Part shown: positions 1-6,555 of the stretch, piece by piece
How the letters are laid out: each line of letters begins with the position of its first letter
How positions within the stretch are numbered: the first letter of the stretch is position 1
Origin: an uncultured Bryobacterales bacterium
GTDB taxonomy: Bacteria > Acidobacteriota > Terriglobia > Bryobacterales > UBA6623
Length of the DNA: 11,407 nt
Direction: 5' to 3'
Assembly: GCA_946887065.1 (NCBI GenBank)
Contig: CAMPKL010000056.1
Coordinates: 1-11,407, forward strand
Made by a program: the position numbers and the translations under genes
The notes under the pieces: generated by a model
What the model was told of the DNA's origin: nothing
What the model saw: only the letters and a program-made list of their open reading frames with translations
The model's database searches: none

Positions 1-204
1 GCGCGCGTTCGGAAATCCCGGCAAGAGAAACATTGCCGCCTGCACCAGGAACGCTATGATGATGGGGGTCGAAACGGCCGGCGATATCCCTTCCTGGCTG
101 CCATAGATGAACCCTGCGGCCGCCAAGAGCGCGTCGACCACGACGACTGTGACGACATATGCGCGCAGTCCGCCAGCATCGCGCCCCTGGGCTTCACTCG
201 GCAA
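1..204 (-). CDS. Membrane protein, N-terminal part (runs off left edge)
   Basis: This minus-strand frame is open from about 312 to the left edge and encodes a clearly membrane-type N-terminus. A short polar leader (SEAQGRDAGGLRAY) is followed by a hydrophobic segment (VVTVVVVDALLAAAGFIYG), a short loop (SQEGISPAVSTP) and a second hydrophobic segment (IIIAFLVQAAMFLLPGF), the layout of a two-helix hairpin. No ATG precedes the first helix in this frame. The start chosen is TTG at 204-202, with TTG at 222-220 as the alternative. The gene is divergent from the secreted protein starting at 240, so the two 5' ends lie within about 35 nt. The family is not recognised because only the first 68 codons are present. 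The remaining minus-strand frames here give no membrane pattern, so I favour this one. Confidence 0.5.
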   Translation of the reverse strand, partial: MPSEAQGRDAGGLRAYVVTVVVVDALLAAAGFIYGSQEGISPAVSTPIIIAFLVQAAMFLLPGFPNAR

Positions 205-239
205 GCCCCCATGGTAGAACAACGCTTGCGGGCGGATTC

Positions 240-986
240 TTGCGTTTGCTCGTCGCTTTTTGCCTCTTCGTCGGCGTCCCCGCGCTGGCTCAAGATCCCC
301 CTGCCGACGTGCTCAAACGCGTCGCCGACAACGGCAGCCGCTTTGAGCAAGAACGCGCGCGATACACCTACCAACAGTCCTTCGACTTTCACGAATTCGA
401 CAAACGCGGCGTTCCCAGCGGCTTCTATCGCGAGGTCCGCGACATCAACTTCAACAGTGACGGCGAACGCACCGAACAGTTCATCAAGGGGCCGGCCAAT
501 CAGCTCAAACGCATCCGCATGACCGACGAAGACTTCAGCGATCTGCGCGACATTCAGCCCTTCGTCCTCACCAACGACACGCTCTGGCGCTATAAGGCGA
601 CCTACCGGGGCCGTGAGACGATCGATGGCCGCGAGTGTTTCGTCTACCGCATCGAACCTCGCCAAGTTCTCGAAGGCCAGCGCATGCTCGACGGACAAAT
701 CTGGGTCGAGGTCGATACCCTGCAAGTCGTCCGCGCCGTCGGACAGCCCTTGCCCCAACATCACAGCACCACCGACGCTAATCTGTTCGCTTCCTTCGCA
801 ACCGAATACGCGCCCATCGACGGAGAATTTTGGTTCCCCGTGCGCACCTTCGCCGACGACTATCTGCCGTTTCCCTCCGGAGCCCAGCGCGTGCAGTACG
901 AAATCAAATTCGAGAATTACCGCCGCTTCAGCGCCGACACGACCATCAGCTTCGGCGATCCGGCGCCGGAAGCTCCGCAAGACTGA
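240..986 (+). CDS. Secreted LolA/outer-membrane-lipoprotein-sorting-like protein
   Basis: From the TTG at 240 the protein is 248 residues and begins with a textbook Sec signal peptide (MRLLVAFCLFVGVPALA, predicted cleavage after A17), so it should act in the periplasm. The mature part is rich in alternating beta-strand patterns (KATYRGRETIDGRECFVYRI, GQIWVEVDTLQVVRAVG, GEFWFPVRTFADDYLPF). This is the style of LolA/LolB-fold proteins that bind lipid or lipoprotein; the assignment is inference from pattern, not from a diagnostic motif. An in-frame ATG at 159 would add 27 basic residues before the signal peptide and overlap the divergent gene on the left. TTG 240, with GGGCGGA just upstream, therefore looks more natural, although that spacing is only about 3 nt. 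The methyltransferase gene starts 4 nt after its stop, so the two are probably cotranscribed. Confidence 0.72.
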   Translation: MRLLVAFCLFVGVPALAQDPPADVLKRVADNGSRFEQERARYTYQQSFDFHEFDKRGVPSGFYREVRDINFNSDGERTEQFIKGPANQLKRIRMTDEDFSDLRDIQPFVLTNDTLWRYKATYRGRETIDGRECFVYRIEPRQVLEGQRMLDGQIWVEVDTLQVVRAVGQPLPQHHSTTDANLFASFATEYAPIDGEFWFPVRTFADDYLPFPSGAQRVQYEIKFENYRRFSADTTISFGDPAPEAPQD

Positions 987-990
987 CTTC

Positions 991-1972
991 GTGCGCGAAC
1001 CTTCGCCCTTTTGTTGCCCCCGCTGCAAGGGAGTTCTGTCTCGGAATCCTGGGCAATGGTCCTGCGTTCTCTGCGGATCGGACTATCCGATTCGCCACGG
1101 CTTCATCGATTTCCGCACCGGCCAGGCGAACGATATCGACGTTCCAGCCGACTCGAAGCTGGCCAATCTCCTCGAGGCCCGCGAATCGAGCGCCACATTC
1201 TCCGAACTGCGGGACTACTATTAACTATTACAGCCTCCAGCCCGAGGCCTCAGACGCGCTGCACGATCGCCACCAAAAGCATTTTCAAGCCGAGGCCGTC
1301 CGCGCCGCCCGCATCATCGATCAGCTCGGCGAAGGCCCCTTGCTGGATCTGGGCTGCGGAGCGGGGCAGTACCTGTTGGCCGCGGCACGTGCCGGCATTC
1401 ACGCCATTGGGGTCGACGCGTCCCTGTGCCAGCTCATCCTCGCTCGAAGATTACTGGCCGACGAAGGCTTCGCCGCTCAGCTCGCCCTCGCTAACGTTGA
1501 GCGACTCCCGTTTCCGTCAGAAGCGTTTTCCAACGCCCTGGCAACCGACGTCATCGAACATCTCGACAATCCCGATCACCTGCTGGCCGAGGCGACCCGC
1601 GCACTCGCTTCGCAGGGTATCCTCTGGCTGACTACCCCGAACCGCTTCAGCCTGACGCCGGAACCGCACGTTGGCTTGTGGGGCGTCGGCTGGCTGCCGC
1701 ACAGGGCCGCCGTCTCCTACGTGCGGGCGCGCACCGGCATCGACTACAGCGCAATCCGCTTGTTCTCGCTACGCACGCTCCGCAGCGCTCTCGAAAGCTT
1801 CTTCCCCAGCGTGGAGATCCGCCTTCCGGCCCTGACCTCCTCCGAGACCCAAGCCTTCCCGCCCCTCAAACGCACGCTTGCCCGCGCCTACAGCACCGTC
1901 TCCCAGATCGCGCTCCTCCGCCCCGCACTGCTCCGCGTCACGCCCTACTTCGAAGCAACTTGCCACAAGTAA
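991..1972 (+). pseudogene. Zinc-ribbon SAM-dependent methyltransferase, frameshifted
   Basis: The reading starts at GTG 991, 4 nt after the previous stop. It opens with a Trm112-like zinc ribbon (C9-x2-C12 and C25-x2-C28, ending DYPIRHGFIDF). The frame then hits TAA at 1222-1224 after 77 codons. The next frame continues immediately with a class I methyltransferase: SAM motif I LLDLGCGAGQYLLAAA, acidic strand 2 end GVDAS, the VIEHLDNPDHLLAEA region, and a TTPNRFSLTPEPH strand typical of Methyltransf_11/UbiG-like enzymes. The substrate is unknown. The break lies exactly on a perfect tandem duplication of ACTATTA (1217-1223 and 1224-1230). Removing one copy gives an uninterrupted 324-residue protein reading DYYYSLQPEAS, with motif I at about residues 115-130. 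As written, only a 77-residue zinc ribbon would be made, unless ribosomes shift frame or the repeat collapses. It could be decay, a slippage switch, or an assembly error. Confidence 0.82.
1217..1230. repeat. Perfect 7-bp tandem duplication ACTATTA x2
   Basis: Two back-to-back copies of ACTATTA sit inside the methyltransferase gene. The second copy shifts the frame by +1. Deleting either copy makes 991-1972 a multiple of three (975 nt) with no internal stop. Confidence 0.93.
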
Positions 1973-2043
1973 TACGGCCGCCTCAACACCCGCTCCCCCG
2001 AAGGGCCGCACCTCGCGAAGGCGAGACCGGCGCGCGCCAGCGC
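1973..2043. other. Convergent intergenic region with small hairpin
   Basis: This stretch lies between the ends of the methyltransferase (plus) and the photolyase (minus). It contains a 5-bp stem CTCGC-GAAG-GCGAG at 2012-2025 and a 10-bp palindrome GGCGCGCGCC at 2029-2038. Neither is followed by a T-run on either strand, so a factor-independent terminator is not supported, though the hairpins could aid Rho-dependent termination or mRNA 3'-end stability. Confidence 0.3.
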
Positions 2044-3459
2044 CTAGCGAGTGTCGCCGCGTAGTTGGCCGTAGGCGTCGAGGGCCGCTTGGCGCGCTTC
2101 GGCGTGGTCAACGATCGGGTACGGATAGTCCTTGCCCAACTCCACGCCCGCTCGCCTCAACACGGCATCCGTCGCGTTCCAGGGCTCATGAATATCTTTC
2201 GCCGACAGCGACTCCAACTCCGGAACCCAACGCCGCACGTATTTGCCATTGGGGTCGAACTTCTGTCCCTGACTCATCGGATTGAAGATGCGGAAAAACG
2301 GTGCGGCGTCGGCGCCGCAGCCCGCAGTCCATTGCCAACCGAGAGTGTTGTTCGCCAGGTCGGCATCGACCAGCGTGTCCCAAAACCAGCGCGCCCCTTC
2401 TTGCCAGGGGATCATCAGGTCCTTCACCAAAAACGAAGCGACGATCATGCGCACCCGGTTGTGCATCCAGCCTGTTTGCCAGAGCTGTCGCATGCCCGCA
2501 TCCACAATCGGATAGCCCGTCTGGCCCTTCTGCCAGAGCTCCAACGCCGCCGGGTCATCCTTCCACGGGAAGCGCGCGAACTCGGGCCGTAAGGGCTCCT
2601 CCGCGGTCTGCGGAAAGTGATACAACAAGTGCCGCGCAAACTCGCGCCAGACCAGCTGTCGCTTCCACGCTTCCCCGCCTGATGCGCCCGTGGCGACCCA
2701 CGCCTGCCGCGGGCTGATCTCGCCGAAACACAGGTGCGGCGAAACTCGCGCGGTCCCCAAGACGCTGGGAATGTCTCGATCTCGAGAATACTTGCCTAAC
2801 CCGCCGCGAATGAACCGGCGCAGGCTCTCGCGAGCCGACTCCTCGCCCGGAGTCCACTCATTCCGAATCCCCTCCGCCCAATCGCTCTGCGGCTCCAGGT
2901 CCAGTTCTCTCAATGGCTCGGAATCAGGCCACGCCTCCGGAGCCGGCAGCGCGCTCGGCCTCATCAGCGGCTCCCGGTCCAGGCCCGCTTTTAGACAAGC
3001 CTCATAGAAGGGCGTAAATACCTTGTAGGGCGTGCCCGCTTGGGTCTCGATCTCCCACGGCTCCCACAGGACCGAGCCTTTTGAACTCTTCGCTTCGAGG
3101 CCGTCTTCAGCCAGCGACCGCTCGACCTGTCCGTCTCGTTCGACGGCGGCCGGCTCATATCGCCGGTTCCAAAACACCGCTCCCGCTCCAGTCTGCCTAG
3201 CCAGCTTTTGCAGCTCGGGCAACGCTTTGCCGCTGCGCAACACCAGGCGCGATCCCAACGTCTCCAGGTCCGCCGCCAGCGCTTTCAACGACCCATGCAG
3301 CCACCATTGCGACGCGCTGCCGGGGATCCAGCCCTCCTCTTCTCGAGGAGACCAGATATAAACGGGAATAATCGGTTCGCCGCGATCCACGGCGGCCTGT
3401 AACGCCGGGTTGTCCGCGAGCCTTAGGTCTTGCCGGAACCAGACGAGAGAGGGTCTCAT
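2044..3459 (-). CDS. phrB: Deoxyribodipyrimidine photolyase (class I CPD type)
   Basis: This 471-residue flavoprotein should use blue or near-UV light to split cyclobutane pyrimidine dimers in DNA. The N-terminal antenna-chromophore domain (about 1-130) begins with the family hallmark LVWFRQDLRLADNPAL. The C-terminal FAD-binding domain carries both photolyase signatures: TGYPIVDAGMRQL at 314-326 and NRVRMIVASFLVKDL-x2-PWQ at 334-353. The NNTLGWQW stretch (370-377), followed by GADAAPFFRIFNP, includes the flavin-proximal Asn and a Trp expected in the electron-transfer chain. The length matches the usual 450-480. No DASH-type or 6-4-specific feature was noticed, so CPD photolyase is the natural call, while a cryptochrome-like role cannot be excluded from sequence alone. 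It begins 8 nt after the fmdB-like gene and is probably cotranscribed with it; no damage-response operator was recognised upstream. Confidence 0.95.
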   Translation of the reverse strand: MRPSLVWFRQDLRLADNPALQAAVDRGEPIIPVYIWSPREEEGWIPGSASQWWLHGSLKALAADLETLGSRLVLRSGKALPELQKLARQTGAGAVFWNRRYEPAAVERDGQVERSLAEDGLEAKSSKGSVLWEPWEIETQAGTPYKVFTPFYEACLKAGLDREPLMRPSALPAPEAWPDSEPLRELDLEPQSDWAEGIRNEWTPGEESARESLRRFIRGGLGKYSRDRDIPSVLGTARVSPHLCFGEISPRQAWVATGASGGEAWKRQLVWREFARHLLYHFPQTAEEPLRPEFARFPWKDDPAALELWQKGQTGYPIVDAGMRQLWQTGWMHNRVRMIVASFLVKDLMIPWQEGARWFWDTLVDADLANNTLGWQWTAGCGADAAPFFRIFNPMSQGQKFDPNGKYVRRWVPELESLSAKDIHEPWNATDAVLRRAGVELGKDYPYPIVDHAEARQAALDAYGQLRGDTR

Positions 3460-3467
3460 GTCCGCGC

Positions 3468-3839
3468 CTAGTCGCTTTTAGCCGCGGGTTTGGAATCCTT
3501 GGACTTGGTCTCGGATTTCGACTCCGGCTTCGTTTCCGACTTGGACTCCGACTTCGATTCCGGCTTCGACTCGGACTTCGTTTCGGCCTTGCCTTCGGAT
3601 TTCGATTCCGACGACTCCGCTGCCGTCGCCGGCTTCTCGCCGCCCTTACCGTAGTCGTTGACGTACCAGCCAGCGCCCTTGAATTGAATTGCAGGGGCCG
3701 AAAGGAGCTTCCTCGCTTCGCCCGCGCACTCCGGATGTTCATCGCACTCGGGGCAACGATTCACCGGCTCATCGGAGAACTTCTGGATCACCTCGAACCG
3801 TTTTCCGGTTCGGGGGCACTGGTATTCGTACAGCGGCAT
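3468..3839 (-). CDS. FmdB-family zinc-ribbon protein with E/S/K repeat tail
   Basis: The 123-residue product begins MPLYEYQC and continues KRFEVIQKFSDEP and SAPAIQFKGAGWYVNDYGK, which are the signature segments of the FmdB/CxxC_CxxC_SSSS family. These are small putative regulatory zinc ribbons of uncertain function. The usual first CxxCG knuckle is C8-P-R-T11-G here, so one zinc-ligand Cys is replaced by Thr. The second knuckle is present as C29-x2-C32, with an extra C38. After the core (about residues 1-66), residues 78-113 are nine consecutive tetrapeptides of the form E-[SGT]-K-[SPA], giving a charged, probably disordered tail longer than usual for the family. Gene order is fmdB-like then photolyase with an 8-nt gap. 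No good Shine-Dalgarno sequence is seen before the ATG. Confidence 0.88.
   Translation of the reverse strand: MPLYEYQCPRTGKRFEVIQKFSDEPVNRCPECDEHPECAGEARKLLSAPAIQFKGAGWYVNDYGKGGEKPATAAESSESKSEGKAETKSESKPESKSESKSETKPESKSETKSKDSKPAAKSD
3501..3608 (-). repeat. 12-nt tandem repeat encoding E-x-K-x tetrapeptides
   Basis: Nine consecutive degenerate 12-nt units within the fmdB-like gene encode ESKS, EGKA, ETKS, ESKP, ESKS, ESKS, ETKP, ESKS and ETKS. The unit length is a multiple of three, so copy-number change would lengthen or shorten the tail without breaking the frame. Confidence 0.8.
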
Positions 3840-3864
3840 GAAATGGGTAAAACGGCCGACAACA

Positions 3865-3883
3865 GCGGGGAACTACTTCCCGC
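3865..3883 (-). promoter_or_regulatory. Inverted repeat in fmdB-like 5' leader
   Basis: GCGGGGAA / TTCCCGC forms a 7-bp stem with one bulged G and a 4-nt loop. It ends about 25 nt upstream of the fmdB-like ATG. On the minus strand a TACAAT hexamer (3899-3894) lies just upstream and could be a -10 box, but no convincing -35 accompanies it. It could be an mRNA leader hairpin or an operator; the call is tentative. Confidence 0.3.
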
Positions 3884-3933
3884 AGGCAAGTTAATTGTAT
3901 CATTTGGCCATAAGCCGCAGGCCCGGTCGTTAC

Positions 3934-3960
3934 GGCGCTCGCACCCGGCTGTTGAGCGCC
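3934..3960 (+). promoter_or_regulatory. Inverted repeat upstream of the DeoC-like gene
   Basis: GGCGCTC (3934-3940) and GAGCGCC (3954-3960) are perfect 7-bp inverted arms around a 13-nt spacer, ending 18 nt before the ATG of the DeoC-like gene. In RNA this would form a stable stem close to the ribosome site, which itself lacks a Shine-Dalgarno sequence. As DNA it could be a dimeric-repressor operator for the four-gene run. No T-run follows, so it is not a terminator. Confidence 0.38.
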
Positions 3961-3978
3961 TGATCGCGCCGTTTTCCC

Positions 3979-4788
3979 ATGACGGATCAACAACTTGACG
4001 ATCTAGTAGCGCGCATCGGCGACGAGTTGTTGACCCGCCTCGGAGTTGTCCCCTCGCCGCCTGTCGCCCATGCTTGCGCCTGCGATGGCGAGCCCCTGAC
4101 GGCGCCCGCTCCAGCGTCTGCCGCGGGTTGGGTTCCGGCCAAGATCGGCCTCAATTGCCGCGAAGTCTTCAGCACGTCCGCCGAAATTAGCGCTCGATGC
4201 CTCCAGGCGCGTACCCTGGGGTTAGGCGCCGTAAGCGTCTTCCCGAGTCAGGTCGTCGCCGCAGGGCGAGTTTTGCGCCGGACTGACGTGCGCATTGCTG
4301 TTGCCGTCGGCTGGCCTCATGGAGCGACCTCCACGGCCGCGAAGGCGCTCGAAGCGGAACTCGCTCTCGGACAGGGCGCCGATGAAATTGAAGTCGTCGT
4401 TCCTTGCGGAGCGCTGCTTGCCGGCGAGGACGACTTGGTGTTTGGAGAATTGAAGTTCATCGCTGAAATGACCCATCGTGCGAGCAAGACAATGACCGCG
4501 GTCATCGAGACTGCCGCTCTCGGCAACGATCGTCTTATCGCCGCCTGCGCGCTCAGCCGTCTCGCCGGCGCCGATGCCGCCTGCGCCGCCGCCGGTCTCT
4601 CCGCTCATGGGGCCGCAAGCGCCGAGGCGGTGCGTTTGTTCCGCAAGGTTGTCGGCCAGGATATTCAAGTCCATGCGGCGGGCGAGGTCGCCTCCGAAGC
4701 GGCGACGCTCGAATTGGCCGCCGCCGGCGCGGACCGAGTCACCATCGATTTTCTTCCCGGCGACCTGCGCGGAACGGGGCGTTCGTAA
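3979..4788 (+). CDS. DeoC-fold protein lacking catalytic residues (pseudo-aldolase)
   Basis: The 269-residue protein follows the deoxyribose-phosphate aldolase (DERA) fold: VSVFPSQVVAAG, VAVGWPHGATSTAAKALEAE, ADEIEVVVPCGALLAGEDD, AVIETAALGNDRLIAAC, LSRLAGAD and VHAAGEVAS. DERA cleaves 2-deoxyribose-5-phosphate through a Schiff base. Here the Schiff-base Lys of the KTSTG motif is C202 (ACAAAG), the second active-site Lys is H232, and the proton-relay Asp is E138. The C-terminal G-(T/A)-S-S phosphate site is replaced by VTIDFLPGDLRG. Loss of aldolase activity is therefore expected, while the frame is intact and codon use is normal. Residues 1-22 form an amphipathic helix (L6, L9, V10, I13, L17, L21), followed by a Pro/Ala-rich linker to about residue 52, absent from standard DeoC. 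The stop overlaps the ATG of the phosphatase gene (TAATG), implying translational coupling. The true role is unknown. Confidence 0.82.
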   Translation: MTDQQLDDLVARIGDELLTRLGVVPSPPVAHACACDGEPLTAPAPASAAGWVPAKIGLNCREVFSTSAEISARCLQARTLGLGAVSVFPSQVVAAGRVLRRTDVRIAVAVGWPHGATSTAAKALEAELALGQGADEIEVVVPCGALLAGEDDLVFGELKFIAEMTHRASKTMTAVIETAALGNDRLIAACALSRLAGADAACAAAGLSAHGAASAEAVRLFRKVVGQDIQVHAAGEVASEAATLELAAAGADRVTIDFLPGDLRGTGRS

Positions 4789-6527
4789 TGGATCCCGCCA
4801 GCCTCACCCCGCGGCCTCGTGTCGATCCGTTTCAGATCCTCGCCGAGGCGTCCGACGTCGCTGCGAATCATGCGCTCGATCTCGAACACTTGTTGCGCGC
4901 CCTCGAAGGCCTTATACGCAAGGTCGTCGGCTATCAACTGTTCGCCGTCTTGCTTGCCGACGAGGAAGGCATTCTCACCATTCGCCACTCCATCGGCTAT
5001 CGCGCTGACTTAGCCGAAAGGCTGCGCGTCAAGCCCGGCGAAGGCATCACCGGCAGCGCGGCGCAGACGCGATCCACCATCGTCGTCAACGACGTCACCA
5101 AAGATCCTCGCTATCTGATGGCGATCGACGCCGTCCGTTCTGAAATTGCGGTCCCGCTGATCGCCCGCGGTAAGCTCGTCGGCGTCGTCGATCTACAATC
5201 CTCCGCCACGAGCGCCTTCGGCGACCAAGAGCGCAACCTGCTCGAACTCATCGGCTCCCGGTTTTCGCTGGCCATCGACGCAGCCGGCCTCTATGAAGCG
5301 ATGGTGCGCAAAAACGAAACGCTCACCACGCTCGCCAAGATCGCCCGCGAGTTTTCGTCAATCCTCAACCTCGATGAGTTGCTGAAAAAGATCGCCGATC
5401 TTGTCCGCGTCCTGGCGCCGTTCGACACATTGGCCGTCTACCTCATCGATCAAGGAATTTTGCGCCATTATTTCGGCGTCCGTTTCAATGCGCGCGTCGC
5501 CTGGCAGAACATGCCCCTCGGATACGGAGTCGTCGGTCATGCGGCCGCCGACCGCGAACCGATCCTGGTCCGCAATACGGCGAAGGATCCGCGCTATGTC
5601 GCCCTGGTCGAAGGCATTCGCTCCGAAGTGGCCGTGCCGCTGATCCTTAAAGACTCCGTCATCGGCGTCCTCGATCTTGAATCCAGCAAGGCCGCCGCAT
5701 TCGACGAAGAACTCACTCAAACGCTAACGCTTCTGGCCCCACAGATCGCCGCCGCCATCGAGAACGCCCGCCTCTACGAGCAAGTCGCGGCTAACCAGGC
5801 GCGCCTCCAAAAAGACCTTCGCGCAGCCCGCCAGCTCCAGCAGAGTCTGCTGCCTTTCTGCTGCCCCACCTTCGGCGGCATAACGATCGCCGCGCGCAAC
5901 CTTCCCGCCAGTGAAGTCTCCGGGGATTATTACGACTTCATCACTCACGGCGAAGAGAGCATTGGCATCTGGAGCGGCGACGTCAGCGGTAAAGGCGCCG
6001 CTGCGGCGCTCTACGCCGCCGTGTCGAGCGGGCTGTTGCGTACGCTCACCGTCGACAGCCCCGATCCGCATCAACTCCTGACCAATTTCAACCACGCCCT
6101 GCTCGCGCGTCAGTTGGATACTCGCTACGTCGCCGGCATTTATGCCGAATGGCGCCCCGCCACGCGAACGCTCACGGTCGCTTCCGCCGGCCAGCCACGC
6201 CCGCTGCTGCGCCGCGGTAGCACGGTCGAGACGCTCGACATCGGCGGCATACCTCTTGGCCTGCTCGAAGAGAGCAACTACGATCGCATCGAGATTCCAC
6301 TCGAACCGGGCGACCTATTCGTCACCGCTTCCGACGGCGTCCACGAAGCCCGCGACTCCTACGGCAACGACTACGGAGACTCCCGCCTCCGCGAATTCGT
6401 CCGCTCTCTTCCCCCCGACGCCAGCGCCGAACGCGTCGTCTCTGCCATCCTGGAAGACGTTGCCCGCTTCAGCGGGCGCGAGACTCCGTCCGACGACCGC
6501 ACCGTTATTGTTCTGCGCGTCGACTAG
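4788..6527 (+). CDS. GAF-GAF-PP2C (SpoIIE/RsbU-type) serine phosphatase
   Basis: This 579-residue cytoplasmic sensor-phosphatase has two GAF domains (about 30-168 and 190-330). They share near-identical cores, KDPRYLMAIDAVRSEIAVPL and KDPRYVALVEGIRSEVAVPL, showing an internal duplication. A short helical linker (331-352, AANQARLQKDLRAARQLQQS) is typical of signal transfer to the output domain. The PP2C/SpoIIE domain (about 352-578) keeps its metal-binding motifs: SGDYYDF (D380), GDVSGKGAAAAL (D398), ASDGVHEARD (D516) and SDDRTVIVLRV (569-570). It should be active on Ser/Thr phosphates, as in RsbU-like partner-switching on anti-sigma antagonists. No antagonist or anti-sigma gene is in the window, so its target is unknown. 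GAF ligands cannot be read from the sequence. The ATG overlaps the stop of the DeoC-like gene, and lysA follows after 28 nt. Confidence 0.93.
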   Translation: MDPASLTPRPRVDPFQILAEASDVAANHALDLEHLLRALEGLIRKVVGYQLFAVLLADEEGILTIRHSIGYRADLAERLRVKPGEGITGSAAQTRSTIVVNDVTKDPRYLMAIDAVRSEIAVPLIARGKLVGVVDLQSSATSAFGDQERNLLELIGSRFSLAIDAAGLYEAMVRKNETLTTLAKIAREFSSILNLDELLKKIADLVRVLAPFDTLAVYLIDQGILRHYFGVRFNARVAWQNMPLGYGVVGHAAADREPILVRNTAKDPRYVALVEGIRSEVAVPLILKDSVIGVLDLESSKAAAFDEELTQTLTLLAPQIAAAIENARLYEQVAANQARLQKDLRAARQLQQSLLPFCCPTFGGITIAARNLPASEVSGDYYDFITHGEESIGIWSGDVSGKGAAAALYAAVSSGLLRTLTVDSPDPHQLLTNFNHALLARQLDTRYVAGIYAEWRPATRTLTVASAGQPRPLLRRGSTVETLDIGGIPLGLLEESNYDRIEIPLEPGDLFVTASDGVHEARDSYGNDYGDSRLREFVRSLPPDASAERVVSAILEDVARFSGRETPSDDRTVIVLRVD

Positions 6528-6555
6528 GGTCAACACAACTCGGGAAGTGAATTGC

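Noticed and set aside
54..1028. Long minus-strand open frame (324 codons) opposite the LolA-like gene
   Set aside because: It is antisense to a convincing secreted protein, has low-complexity Ala/Gly/Val-rich content without a motif, and is the usual shadow in GC-rich DNA.
830..1216. Methyltransferase start at ATG 830
   Set aside because: The first 128 residues of that frame are out-of-frame shadow of the LolA-like gene and of the zinc ribbon. The true N-terminus is the GTG at 991 in the other frame.
1217..1230. Programmed ribosomal frameshifting at the methyltransferase break
   Set aside because: There is no slippery heptamer of the X-XXY-YYZ type, and the exact 7-bp duplication explains the break more simply.
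2012..2038. Hairpin and palindrome between the convergent genes as an intrinsic terminator
   Set aside because: There is no T-run on either strand and the stem is only 5 bp.
3894..3899. TACAAT on the minus strand as a sigma70 -10 box for the fmdB-like gene
   Set aside because: No -35-like hexamer lies at 16-18 nt, and chance occurrence in this AT-richer patch is likely. It is mentioned only as context for the leader hairpin.
3979..4788. Calling this gene deoC and assigning it to deoxynucleoside catabolism
   Set aside because: Both active-site lysines, the Asp and the phosphate site are missing, so a functional aldolase name would mislead.
6142..6555. Upstream extension of the lysA frame
   Set aside because: It overlaps the PP2C domain in another frame and reads as Pro/Ser/Arg-rich shadow sequence. 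LysA homology begins right after ATG 6556.
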